From Saccharothrix sp. S26 (GTDB lineage Bacteria > Actinomycetota > Actinomycetes > Mycobacteriales > Pseudonocardiaceae): a stretch of DNA of 64,000 bases. The notes under the pieces were generated by a model that did not search any database, was not told the DNA's origin, and saw only the letters and a program-made list of their open reading frames with translations. Both the position numbers and the translations under genes were made by a program. The DNA is taken from contig NZ_JAJUWT010000001.1 in NCBI RefSeq assembly GCF_021390395.1, positions 124,001 to 188,000 of the forward strand. Reading direction: 5' to 3'. Positions 18,408 to 26,267 of the stretch are shown here, in pieces; positions within the stretch are counted from its first letter, which is position 1; each line of letters opens with the position of its first letter.

Positions 18408-18989
18408 ATGGTGTCCGACGTGCTGCCGTGCTACGTGGTGTGCGACGTGTCGCTGTCGATGACCGACCACCTCGGCGAGGTGAACGCGGGCCTGCGCGAG
18501 TTGCGCGGCGCGGTGCACGCCGACCCGGCGGCCGCCGCGCGGACCAGGGTCTGCGTGGTCGGGTTCGCCGCGGCGGCCACCGTGCTGCAACCGCTGCGGC
18601 CCGCGGTGGAGCTGACCGAGCCGATCGCGGCCGCACCCGCGACCGGCACCAACTTCGGGCCCGCGTTCACGCTGGTCCGCGCCCGGATCGCGGACGACGT
18701 CCGCACGCTCAAGGCACACCGCCTGCGGGTGCACCGACCGGTGGTGTTCTTCGCCTCCGACGGCCGGTCGACCGACCCGGCGACCTGGCCCGAGGCGTTC
18801 GCCGCGCTGGCCGACCCCGCCTGGCCGGCGCACCCCACCGTGGTGGCCTACGGCCTCGGCGCGGTCGACCGCGACGCGCTCGACCGCATCGGCACGTCCC
18901 GCGTGTTCCTCGGCGAGGACGGCATCCGCCTGGGCACCGCCCTGGCCGTGTCGCTGACCCGCACGGCCCGGCGTCCCGACCGCGTGTAG
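18408..18989 (+). CDS. von Willebrand factor type A domain protein
   Basis: A 193-residue single-domain VWA protein. The metal-ion-dependent adhesion site is visible as DVSLSM (about residues 12-17), with TGTNFG near 82 and FASDGRSTD near 115. There is no signal peptide, so it is cytoplasmic. ATG 18408 follows GGGAGGAG. VWA proteins of this size are usually partners in larger assemblies, such as stress or tellurite-resistance (ter-like) operons. Here it precedes an unknown protein 88 bases downstream in the same direction and may be co-expressed with it. Confidence 0.85.
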   Translation: MVSDVLPCYVVCDVSLSMTDHLGEVNAGLRELRGAVHADPAAAARTRVCVVGFAAAATVLQPLRPAVELTEPIAAAPATGTNFGPAFTLVRARIADDVRTLKAHRLRVHRPVVFFASDGRSTDPATWPEAFAALADPAWPAHPTVVAYGLGAVDRDALDRIGTSRVFLGEDGIRLGTALAVSLTRTARRPDRV

Positions 18990-19077
18990 GCCATCCACGA
19001 TCCGTCCACGCGCGGTCCACTGGCCGCACGCACCCTGCACCGCGGGAAGCACCGTGGAGATCGACGGGGGTGAGCCG

Positions 19078-20001
19078 ATGAACGCGTACGCGGACCTGGT
19101 CCGGGAGCTGAAGTCGCTCCGCAAGGGACGCGGCGTGCTGGCCGGCCGGATCGGTGACCGGGTCGGGCCGACCTTGCGCGCCACGTGCGGGGTGACCGAG
19201 GGCGACGCGCCGGGCGCGATCCGCCGGAAGGTGTCCGCGCGGCTCGACGAGCTGGCCGGGCGGCTGCCGGAGGACCTGCGCCTGGCCACGCGCGCGGCGT
19301 TCGCCATCGAGGACGAGGCCCGGTTGCCGCTCTACCAGGAGCGGGTGCAGTGGGCGGCGATCCGGATGGACCGCGACCCGCGCACGGTCCGCCGTCGGGT
19401 CGACGAGGCCATCAACCACCTCGCCGAGCTGGCCGTCGACGTGCCGCGCGAGGGGTCGGACGGGCCGAGCGGCGGCTGGCGCACGATCGAGCTGCACACC
19501 GTGCTGACCCTGGACCGGCCCGGACCCGAGGTGATCGAGCGGTACCGGGTGGTCGCCGACCGGGACGGGCTGCGCGAGCTGGCGCTGACCCCGCCGCTCC
19601 CGCTGCACCGGCCCGACCTCGACGTGCGGGTGCTGTACGGCGGCACGCTGGTCGACCGCGCCACCCCGACCCTGGCCCTGCCGACGCCGGTGGACGGCGG
19701 CCGGGTGCACGACTTCGCGATCCGCTACCGGCTCCCGGCGGCGCACGCGCCGCGGTCGCACCTCGTGCACGTGCCGCGGCAGCCGTGCGACCTGCTCGAC
19801 CTGCGGGTCCGCTTCGAACCCGACGCGCCGCCGCGCGTGTGGGCGTTGCGCGGCGCGTACCCGCACGACGTCGCCGAGGTGTCCGGATCGGGCGACCCGC
19901 ACCCGGTGGACGAGGCCGGCGAGATCCACGTGGAGTACCGCCACCTCACCCCGGGACTGGCCTACGGGGTGAGGTGGGCGGTCGAGCCGGCGGACTCCTA
20001 G
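19078..20001 (+). CDS. Hypothetical protein (helical N-terminus, beta-rich C-terminus)
   Basis: A 307-residue protein that I do not recognise. The N-terminal 125 residues are Arg/Leu-rich helices (LRKGRGVLAGRIGDRVGP, later RRRVDEAINHLAEL), resembling regulatory or scaffold modules. The C-terminal half is predicted beta-rich and Pro-rich. ATG 19078 has a GGGGGTGA site; an in-frame GTG at 19054 is an alternative. It follows the VWA gene on the same strand. The gene fragments just downstream are unrelated to it. Confidence 0.65.
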   Translation: MNAYADLVRELKSLRKGRGVLAGRIGDRVGPTLRATCGVTEGDAPGAIRRKVSARLDELAGRLPEDLRLATRAAFAIEDEARLPLYQERVQWAAIRMDRDPRTVRRRVDEAINHLAELAVDVPREGSDGPSGGWRTIELHTVLTLDRPGPEVIERYRVVADRDGLRELALTPPLPLHRPDLDVRVLYGGTLVDRATPTLALPTPVDGGRVHDFAIRYRLPAAHAPRSHLVHVPRQPCDLLDLRVRFEPDAPPRVWALRGAYPHDVAEVSGSGDPHPVDEAGEIHVEYRHLTPGLAYGVRWAVEPADS

Positions 20002-20090
20002 AAGGTCAGGCCCCAGCTGTTGAGGTAGCCGGTGTCGTTGGAGACCGCGTCACGCACCCGCAGCCGCCAGGTGCCGTTGGCCGGCTCGGC
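19998..20090 (-). pseudogene. Fragment: C-terminal end of a proprotein convertase P-domain
   Basis: About 25 codons on the minus strand end in NGTWRLRVRDAVSNDTGYLN followed by SWGLTF and a stop. This is the characteristic C-terminal end of a P/Homo-B domain, as found on secreted subtilisin-like or trypsin-like proteases. Nothing upstream of it continues the fold. Instead the sequence passes directly into a truncated LuxR gene on the other strand. It is a remnant whose 5' part was deleted. Confidence 0.6.
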
Positions 20091-20097
20091 GGAGTTC

Positions 20098-20598
20098 GCC
20101 GAGGGCATCGCGGGCCGGGACGCGCCGCTGGCGGCGGCCGGGCTGGAGCTGTGCCGGGGTGAGCTGGCGGCCACCGCCGAGGAGGCGGGACACCGGTTCC
20201 ACGACGCCGCCCGCCGGTTCGCCGCCCTGCCGCGGCCGCACGCAGCCGCCGTGGCCGAGGAGCTGTCCGCGCGCCACTGCCACCGGGCGGGCGACCGGGC
20301 CACCGCCGCCGACCGGGTGGCGGCCGCGATCAGCACGTACCAGGACCTCGGCCTGGCCCGTGACGTCCGCCGCTGCGAACGCGCGTTGCGCGCCTACCGC
20401 GGGGAGGTGCGCCGGGGCAGGCGCGGCTACGGGCAGGCGTTGTCCCCGCGCGAGCGCGAGGTGGCCGCGCTGGTCGGCCGCGGGTTGACCAACCGGCGGA
20501 TCGCCGAGGCGTTGTTCCTGTCCCAGCGCACGGTCGACAAGCACGTCGCGCAAGCTCGGCGTCACCTCGCGCACCGCGATGCGCGACGTCGAGGCGTG
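20098..20598 (+). pseudogene. LuxR-family regulator remnant, N-terminally truncated and frameshifted
   Basis: The first frame encodes the end of a LuxR/LAL-type regulator: helical region (GIAGRDAPLAAAGLELCRG), then SPREREVAALVGRGLTNRRI and SQRTVDKHVA of the DNA-binding domain. The recognition end is broken after position 20550. The expected continuation KLGVTSRTAMRDVEA appears only in another frame from 20552, which fits loss of about 11 bases. The ATPase half is absent and there is no start. The stretch up to about 21567 that remains open in the first frame is antisense to ridA and is noise. Confidence 0.7.
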
Positions 20599-21009
20599 TC
20601 AGTCGAGCAGGGCGTCGGCCTCCACCTCGACCAGCACGTCGGGCTCGAACAGGTAGTCCACGCCGATGAGCGACGCGGGCGGGAAGGGCCGCGGGATGCC
20701 CAGCTCGTCGGCGACACCGGCGATGCCCGCCAGGAAGGCGTCCATCAGGTCGGGGCGCCACCCCGTGACGTAGAACCTGAGCCGCACCACGTCGGCGAAG
20801 CCCGCCCCGGCCCCGGCCAGGCCGCGCGCGGTGTTGCGCAGGGCCTGGGCGACCTGGCCGGTCAGGTCACCGGTCGCGACCGGGTTGCCCTCGGCGTCAC
20901 GGGCGATCTGCCCGGCCACGTGCACGTGCCGCGTGCCGGTGGCGATCGAGACGTGGTGGTAGGGGACGGGCTGGAACATGCCCTCGGGGCTGAGCAACTG
21001 CACGGTCAC
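20599..21009 (-). CDS. RidA/YjgF-family protein (enamine/imine deaminase-like)
   Basis: A 136-residue member of the Rid superfamily, trimeric cytosolic proteins that hydrolyse reactive enamine/imine intermediates. The usual features are present: HVHVAGQIARDAEGN, then TGQVAQALRNTARGLAGAG and VVRLRFYVT, with a C-terminal VEVEA strand. The arginine that binds the substrate carboxylate in RidA proper (in IEIEAIA-type contexts) is not clearly present, so the exact subfamily is uncertain. It is divergent from the HxlR regulator gene, 79 bases apart, the usual arrangement of an HxlR repressor and its target. Confidence 0.88.
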   Translation of the reverse strand: MTVQLLSPEGMFQPVPYHHVSIATGTRHVHVAGQIARDAEGNPVATGDLTGQVAQALRNTARGLAGAGAGFADVVRLRFYVTGWRPDLMDAFLAGIAGVADELGIPRPFPPASLIGVDYLFEPDVLVEVEADALLD

Positions 21010-21088
21010 GGGAGATCCTCACGCTGGTCGTCGGTGGTATCCAACGTCTACCTGGTACACGGAGGGAACTTCAACGAGACTAGGTGTC

Positions 21089-21442
21089 GTGGAGGAAACC
21101 GCCCAGATCACCGCCCCGCACCGCGAGCTGCTCGACCAGGTGCTCGACAAGTGGTCGCTGCAAGTGCTGGACAAGTTGTGCGGCCGGCCGTTGCGCTTCA
21201 ACGAGCTGCGCCGCGAGATCCCGGTCGTGACCCAGAAGTCCCTGACTGCGACGCTGCGCCGGCTGGAGCGCAACGGGATGGTCGAGCGCGTGATCACCAG
21301 CTCGCGGCCGATCGCCGTCGAGTACCGCATCACGCCGCTCGGCACCACGTTGCAGGACCTCATCGACGCGCTGCTGCGGTGGAGCACCGACAACATGGCC
21401 GACGTCGAACGGGCGCGGGCGCGGTTCGACGCGGAGGCGTGA
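21089..21442 (+). CDS. HxlR-family winged-helix transcriptional regulator
   Basis: A 117-residue HxlR-type winged-helix protein: DKWSLQVLDKLCGRPLRFNELRR, then VTQKSLTATLRRLERNGMVER and a wing ending VEYRITPLG. It lacks the Cys near the N-terminus found in redox-sensing members, having only one Cys in the LCGRP helix. The GTG at 21089 has no clear ribosome-binding site at the right distance. It diverges from ridA and probably represses it and/or itself. Confidence 0.85.
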   Translation: MEETAQITAPHRELLDQVLDKWSLQVLDKLCGRPLRFNELRREIPVVTQKSLTATLRRLERNGMVERVITSSRPIAVEYRITPLGTTLQDLIDALLRWSTDNMADVERARARFDAEA

Positions 21443-21607
21443 GGGCCGCGGCGATCGGCCCCGCACGTCCACCTCGGACGGTCCCCATCGCGATCGACGA
21501 TTTCGCGAATCGGCGTTCGACAGTCCCCGGTGGACGGTCGGTTGGGCGAAGTGGCTGCCGGGCGTAGGCCGGTCGTACGAGGTTCGCCGGCGGGCGTGCC
21601 GCGGTGA

Positions 21608-21636
21608 TTGACAAGGTCACTGGTGCGCCGCACATT
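21608..21636 (+). promoter_or_regulatory. Putative sigma-A promoter of the secreted glycosidase gene
   Basis: A perfect -35 TTGACA (21608-21613) is followed after 17 bases by CACATT (21631-21636). The CebR-type box starts on the last base of this -10, so a bound repressor would block the promoter. Confidence 0.55.
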
Positions 21637-21649
21637 GGGAGCGCTCCCA
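21636..21649. promoter_or_regulatory. CebR-type operator (perfect 14-bp palindrome)
   Basis: TGGGAGCGCTCCCA is exactly the consensus operator of CebR, the LacI-family repressor of cellulose and cello-oligosaccharide use in actinomycetes, released by cellobiose. It sits 31 bases upstream of the glycosidase ATG, over the presumed transcription start. No cebR gene lies in this window, so control is in trans. Confidence 0.85.
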
Positions 21650-21679
21650 GATCATCACCGTCGATGAAGGAAACCTCCT

Positions 21680-23692
21680 ATGAGACCGCGTCTCGTCGTG
21701 CTCCCGGCACTCGCCGCGCTCGTGGCCGCCCAAGTCGTGCTGACCTCACCGGCACGCGCGGCCGACACCCCGGTCACCGTCACGGTCAACACCAGGGCCG
21801 GGCTGGAGGTGGTGCACGAGGCCGCCGCCGGCGTCAACCACGCCATCTGGGACACCCACCTCGGCAGCGACGCCGTCGCCGACCTGCTCAAGGACGCGGG
21901 CGTGAAGGCGATGCGCTACCCCGGCGGCTCGTACTCGGACATCTACCACTGGGCCGACCACACCGCGCCCGGCGGCTACGTCGCGCCCAACACCGACTTC
22001 GACACGTTCATGAGCGGGGTGCGCCGGGCGGGCGGGCAGGCGATCGTCACGGCCAACTACGGCACCGGCACGGCCGAGGAAGCGGCGGCCTGGGTGCGGT
22101 ACGCCAACGTGGAGAAGCGCTACGGCGTGAAGTACTGGGAGATCGGCAACGAGAACTACGGCAACGGGCACTACGGCTCCGGCTGGGAGGCCGACAACCA
22201 CCCGTCCAAGAGCCCGACCTACTACGCCACCCTGGTCCGCGATTACGCCACCGCGATGAAGGCGGTCGACCCCACCATCAAGATCGGCGCGGTGCTCACC
22301 ACGCCCGGCGAGTGGCCGGACGCCATCACGGCGGCGGGCGACCCCGGGTCGTGGAACGACGTCGTGCTGTCGATCGCCGGTCCCGTGGTCGACTTCGGCA
22401 TCATCCACTGGTACCCCAGCGGTGACACCGCGGCGCAGGTGCTGACCAAGACCGACCACGTGAAGGACCAGATCGCCCTGGTGCGCGAGCAGTCGCGCCG
22501 GCTGGCGGGCAAGGACCTCGACATCGCGCTGACCGAGGTGAACACGTCGGTCGGCCGCAACACCCAGCCGGGCGCGCTGTTCGCCGCCGACGCGTACGCG
22601 GCCATGATCGGCCAGGGCGTGTTCAACGTGGACTGGTGGAACGTCCACAACGGCATGGGCCAGGTCCGCGAGATCGCGGGCCACACCGACTACGACGACT
22701 TCGGCCTGCTCTCCAGCGGCAACTGCAACGCCGAGGGCACGGTGTGCCAGCCACCGCTCAACACGCCGTTCGCGCCCTACCACGCGATCTCGATGGTGTC
22801 GAAGTTCGCCCGGCCGGGCGACCAGCTCGTCCGGGCCGCGTCCACCGACCCGCTGGTGCGCAGCCACGCGGCGCGGCGCGCCGACGGCGGCCTGTCCGTG
22901 ATGCTGATCAACCAGGACCCGGACGCGGCCAAGACCGTGGACCTGCGGCTGGCGGGCTACACGGCCGCCGCCGACGCGACCGTGCTCCGCTTCGGCAACG
23001 GCGACACCGGCATCACCACGTCCACCGGCTCGTCGGCCGCGGTGACGCTGCCGCCGTACTCGATCACCACCGTCGTGCTCAAGCCGGCCGGCTCGGTGGG
23101 TGGCCCGGCGGCGCCCGCGCGCCCGGTCGCGGACTCGGTCACCGACACCACGGCCACGCTGTCGTGGCCGGCGCCGCCCTCGGGCGTGAAGTACGAGGTG
23201 CACCGGACCGTCGGCGCGCACACCGAGCAGTGGGGCGAGACCACGGGGACCACGTTCACCGCGGCCAACCTCGTGCCCGGCACGGAGTACACGGTGAACG
23301 TGGTGGCCCGTGACAACGCGGGCAAGGTCTCGTGGTCCTCGCCGCCGCTGACCTTCACCACCCGCACCCCGGCCACGTCGACGTGCGCGGTGACCTACAA
23401 GGAGACCACCAACTGGGGCAACGGCTTCGTCGCCGACCTCCAGGTCACCAACACCGGCACGCGGCCGCTGGCCGGGTGGACGCTGACCTACACGTGGCCG
23501 ACCACCTGGCAGCAGGTCTCCAGCGGCTGGAACGCCACCTGGTCGCAGACCGGCACCCGGGTCACCGTCGCCAACACCGCGGCGCTCGCGCCCGGCGAGT
23601 CGACCACGGCCGGCTTCGTGGGCGCCTACCAGGGACCGAACGTGCACCCGGTCAAGTACTTCCTCAACGGCAGGCTCTGCACCACCCGGTGA
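21680..23692 (+). CDS. Secreted glycoside hydrolase (arabinofuranosidase-like clan A barrel) with FN3 and CBM2
   Basis: A 670-residue secreted enzyme. A signal peptide occupies residues 1-28 (cleavage after ARA). The (beta/alpha)8 catalytic domain spans about 35-465, with the clan GH-A acid/base Glu158 in WEIGNEN and probable nucleophile Glu286 in IALTEVN. A fibronectin III linker covers about 478-555, and a CBM2 cellulose/xylan-binding module about 568-670, bounded by Cys residues and rich in Trp. It resembles alpha-L-arabinofuranosidase-type (GH51-like) plant polysaccharide enzymes, but substrate and exact GH family cannot be fixed by eye. The perfect CebR box upstream argues for induction by cello-oligosaccharides. 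An AAGGA site precedes ATG 21680. Confidence 0.85.
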   Translation: MRPRLVVLPALAALVAAQVVLTSPARAADTPVTVTVNTRAGLEVVHEAAAGVNHAIWDTHLGSDAVADLLKDAGVKAMRYPGGSYSDIYHWADHTAPGGYVAPNTDFDTFMSGVRRAGGQAIVTANYGTGTAEEAAAWVRYANVEKRYGVKYWEIGNENYGNGHYGSGWEADNHPSKSPTYYATLVRDYATAMKAVDPTIKIGAVLTTPGEWPDAITAAGDPGSWNDVVLSIAGPVVDFGIIHWYPSGDTAAQVLTKTDHVKDQIALVREQSRRLAGKDLDIALTEVNTSVGRNTQPGALFAADAYAAMIGQGVFNVDWWNVHNGMGQVREIAGHTDYDDFGLLSSGNCNAEGTVCQPPLNTPFAPYHAISMVSKFARPGDQLVRAASTDPLVRSHAARRADGGLSVMLINQDPDAAKTVDLRLAGYTAAADATVLRFGNGDTGITTSTGSSAAVTLPPYSITTVVLKPAGSVGGPAAPARPVADSVTDTTATLSWPAPPSGVKYEVHRTVGAHTEQWGETTGTTFTAANLVPGTEYTVNVVARDNAGKVSWSSPPLTFTTRTPATSTCAVTYKETTNWGNGFVADLQVTNTGTRPLAGWTLTYTWPTTWQQVSSGWNATWSQTGTRVTVANTAALAPGESTTAGFVGAYQGPNVHPVKYFLNGRLCTTR

Positions 23693-23698
23693 CGTGAC

Positions 23699-23731
23699 GC
23701 CGCCCCCTGCCGCGCGTGGGCCGGGGGCGGC
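23699..23731. terminator. Terminator hairpin between convergent genes
   Basis: A nine-base-pair GC stem (GCCGCCCCC with GGGGGCGGC) lies in the 40-base gap between the glycosidase gene and the opposing reductase gene. Confidence 0.55.
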
Positions 23732-23732
23732 C

Positions 23733-24497
23733 TCACCGGACGTGCAGGCCCAACCCGTCCGCGCCCGGCCGCTCCAGGCCGGGCAGCAGGCGCATGTCGT
23801 GGTCGTAGTCGGTGCTCAGCGGGCGGAACGGGACCGGGTCGTCGGTGAACAGGCCCGCCAGCCGTCGCCGGTAGTCCCGCTTCGCCGCCTCGAACCGCTC
23901 GGCGGGCACGTCGACCGTGCCGGGCACGGCGAACGGTTCGAGGGCCGCCATGCCGGTGAACCAGAACAGGCCGTGCTGGAGCGGGAAGAGGACGTCCGCC
24001 AGCGGGCCGTGCGCGCCCCGGTCGGAGAACGCCGACTCCCGCGCGCCGAACGTCACCGACAGCAGCGCGCGCCGTCCGCCCAGCGCACCCTCCGTGTAGG
24101 GCGGCGGCACGGCCGGGCCGTAGGCGAAACCGTTGGTGAACACGCGGTCGACCCAACCCTTGAGGATCGCGGGCACGGAGAACCACCACAGCGGGAACTG
24201 CAGGATCAGCGCGTCCGCCCAGCGCACCTTCTCCTGCTCGGCCACCACGTCGGCGGTCAGCGCGCCCGCCAGCGTCGCCCGTTCCTGCGCGTGCAGGACG
24301 TCGAGCGGCCGGTCGCCGGCGAGGTCGGGGAAGTCGTCGGCGTCCACGGTCGCCTTCCACTTCATCGCGTAGAGGTCGGACACCCGCACCTCGTGCCCCG
24401 AGGCGCGCAGCTCCTCGACCGCGAAGGCGGCCAGGGCGGCGGTGAGCGAGCGCGGTTCCGGGTGGGCGCTCACGACGAGGATCTTCTTGCGGCTCAT
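23733..24497 (-). CDS. NAD(P)H:quinone oxidoreductase, flavodoxin-fold family
   Basis: A 254-residue protein of the NQO/MdaB-like flavodoxin_2 family, cytosolic FMN/FAD enzymes that reduce quinones by two electrons. It opens KKILVVSAHPEPRSLTAAL, the phosphate-binding strand and loop. The central FPLWWFSVPAILKGWVDRVF is the signature of the family. The C-terminal 40 residues extend past the usual end. The start MSRKKI fits the fold; an in-frame extension to 24581 does not. It is divergent from an MmyB-type XRE regulator, a common arrangement in which the regulator controls the adjacent oxidoreductase. Confidence 0.9.
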   Translation of the reverse strand: MSRKKILVVSAHPEPRSLTAALAAFAVEELRASGHEVRVSDLYAMKWKATVDADDFPDLAGDRPLDVLHAQERATLAGALTADVVAEQEKVRWADALILQFPLWWFSVPAILKGWVDRVFTNGFAYGPAVPPPYTEGALGGRRALLSVTFGARESAFSDRGAHGPLADVLFPLQHGLFWFTGMAALEPFAVPGTVDVPAERFEAAKRDYRRRLAGLFTDDPVPFRPLSTDYDHDMRLLPGLERPGADGLGLHVR

Positions 24498-24582
24498 GCC
24501 GTCACGTTCTCCCGGTGCGGGCGCGGCAGCCAGCACCCGGTTCATCCGGCGGAACGGCGATCCTGGTACCGCGAGGGCCACG

Positions 24583-24588
24583 CATACT
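24583..24588 (+). promoter_or_regulatory. Putative leaderless -10 element
   Basis: CATACT lies seven bases before the ATG at 24596, which has no Shine-Dalgarno sequence. The XRE regulator may therefore be translated from a leaderless transcript. Confidence 0.35.
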
Positions 24589-24595
24589 TGATCGC

Positions 24596-25462
24596 ATGGA
24601 CGGCGTGGACATGCTCAGCGGGAACGGTGTCGGTGATGCGGGGCGGGCGCTCGGCGGGTTCCTCCGCGCCCGCCGTGGCCGCGTCACGCCGGAGCACGTC
24701 GGGCTCGCCGCGGGTCGTCGCCGCCGGGTGCGCGGGCTGCGCCGCGAGGAGCTGGCCCAGCTCGCGGGCATCAGCGTGGACTACTACGTGCGACTGGAGC
24801 AGGGACGGGCCACGCAACCGTCGGCCGAGGTCCTCGACGCGCTGGCCCGTGCGCTCCACCTCGACGCGGCGGAGCGCCAGCACCTCGCGACCCTGGCCGC
24901 CGCCGGGCGCGGTACCGCGCCGCAGGCCCGCGTCAGCCCGTTGCTGCGCCGGGTGCTGGCCGCGGTCGGCGACTTCCCGGCGTTGGCGACCAACCACCGC
25001 CTCGACGTGGTGGCGTGGAACGACCTGGGCGCGGAGCTGTTCGGCGGGCTGGGCGACCCGGGCCGCCGTGACCGCAACAACGCCCGGTTCCTGTTCCTCG
25101 ACGAGGCGTCCCGGTCGGTGTTCCCGGACTGGGACGCGCGGGCCGCGGACGCGGTCGGCCAGCTGCGGGTCTCCGCCGGGCGCTACCCCGACGACGCGGA
25201 CCTGACCGCGCTGATCACCGAGCTGTCCGCGCGCAGCGCCGAGTTCCGGCGCATCTGGGCGGGCGGCGAGGTGGTGATGTGCGCGGCCGGGACCAAGCGG
25301 GTGCGGCACCCGGTGGTCGGGACACTCACCCTGGACTACGAGACGCTGCACGTGCCCGCGTCGCCCGGTGAAACGGGCGTGGTCGTGCACGTGTTCAGCG
25401 CCGAGGAGGGCAGCGAGGAGGCCGCCGCCCTCGCTCGGCTGGCCGCGTTCGCGGCGGCGTGA
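24596..25462 (+). CDS. XRE-family transcriptional regulator with MmyB-like ligand-binding domain
   Basis: A 288-residue regulator. Residues about 15-90 form the helix-turn-helix (LGGFLRARRGRVTPE, then LRREELAQLAGISVDYYVRLEQGR), and about 110-280 the PAS-like MmyB ligand-binding domain (TNHRLDVVAWNDLGAELF, then NNARFLF, ending HVFSAEEGSE). Family members in actinomycetes commonly repress an adjacent oxidoreductase. Here the divergent flavodoxin-fold reductase, 98 bases away, is the obvious target. The effector is unknown. Confidence 0.92.
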   Translation: MDGVDMLSGNGVGDAGRALGGFLRARRGRVTPEHVGLAAGRRRRVRGLRREELAQLAGISVDYYVRLEQGRATQPSAEVLDALARALHLDAAERQHLATLAAAGRGTAPQARVSPLLRRVLAAVGDFPALATNHRLDVVAWNDLGAELFGGLGDPGRRDRNNARFLFLDEASRSVFPDWDARAADAVGQLRVSAGRYPDDADLTALITELSARSAEFRRIWAGGEVVMCAAGTKRVRHPVVGTLTLDYETLHVPASPGETGVVVHVFSAEEGSEEAAALARLAAFAAA

Positions 25463-25468
25463 GGGTTC

Positions 25469-25492
25469 ACCGGGCTTCGCGGCGAGCCCGGT
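25469..25492. terminator. Small hairpin between convergent genes
   Basis: An eight-base-pair stem ACCGGGCT/AGCCCGGT with an eight-base loop fills most of the 42-base gap between the MmyB-type regulator and the DHFR-like gene. A short direct repeat (GTGAGGGTTCACC) flanks it on both sides. Confidence 0.45.
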
Positions 25493-25504
25493 CGTCGTGA
25501 GGGT

Positions 25505-26197
25505 TCACCCGGCGTCGCCGCGACCCCGGTCGTCCAGCACGAGCGGGGCGCGGCCCTTGACGGTGTAGCGGACGTGGGTGACGTCCGGCGCGTGCAGGAC
25601 GCGCGTCGGGACCAGCTCGATGCCCTCCTTCCGGCCCAGGCCGAGGTCGGCGTCCAGCAGGCGCAGGCCGGTGCCCAGGACCACGGGCGCGATGTGCAGC
25701 TCCAGCTCGTCCAGCAGGCCGGCGGCCATGACCTGGCGGACCAGCGTGCCGCCGCCCGCCACCGCGACGTCCTTGCCGCCCGCCGCGGCCTTCGCCCGCG
25801 CCACGGCGCTCTCGACGCCGTCGGTGACGTAGGTGAAGCTGGTGCCGCCCTTGCGCTCCAGCGTCGCGCGCGGCCGGTTGGTCACCACGAACACGGGCGC
25901 GCGGAACGGCGGCTCCTCGCCCCACGGCACCTCGCCGCCGTCGGCCATCCGCCGTCCCATCACGTAGGCGCCCGCGGCCTCGAACGACTCCCGGATGACG
26001 TCGGAGCTGACGTCCTGCTCGCCGCCCGCGAAGCCCTGCCGCTCGCGCCACGCCATCGCGTTGGTCGCCCAGCGCGTGACGCGGAAGAACTTGACCGCCT
26101 CCTCGGACGCGAGCCAGTCGCCGCCGTCGCCTTCGTGGCGCGGTCCGGCGTAGAAGCCGTCGAGGGACACCGACAGCTGCGCGGTCACCTTGGTCAT
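25505..26197 (-). CDS. Dihydrofolate reductase-family (RibD C-terminal domain) protein
   Basis: A 230-residue cytosolic NAD(P)H-dependent reductase of the RibD-C/DHFR-like family. It opens QLSVSLDGFYAGP and contains VMGRRMADGGE, VVTNRPRATL, VAVAGGGTLVRQ and the ELELHIAPVVLGTGLRLL strand, all standard for the many stand-alone actinobacterial members whose substrates are mostly unknown. ATG 26197 has a GGAGGAAGG site. It lies downstream of the sigma factor gene on the same strand with a 70-base gap, so it could be in that regulon. Confidence 0.88.
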   Translation of the reverse strand: MTKVTAQLSVSLDGFYAGPRHEGDGGDWLASEEAVKFFRVTRWATNAMAWRERQGFAGGEQDVSSDVIRESFEAAGAYVMGRRMADGGEVPWGEEPPFRAPVFVVTNRPRATLERKGGTSFTYVTDGVESAVARAKAAAGGKDVAVAGGGTLVRQVMAAGLLDELELHIAPVVLGTGLRLLDADLGLGRKEGIELVPTRVLHAPDVTHVRYTVKGRAPLVLDDRGRGDAG

Positions 26198-26267
26198 GGC
26201 GCTTCCTTCCTCCCGGCGACGCCCGACGGGGTCGCTCGGCAGGGGATCGGAGCCGTCGACGGGATTT

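Noticed and set aside
18258..19307. Extension of the AfsR-like frame to 19307 on the minus strand
   Set aside because: The added part is antisense to the VWA gene and lacks domain similarity; GTG 18257 has a good ribosome-binding site and begins the family's normal N-terminus.
20599..21567. Continuation of the LuxR remnant frame through the ridA and HxlR region
   Set aside because: After the frameshift at about 20550 the translation is antisense to ridA or out of frame with HxlR and shows no domain.
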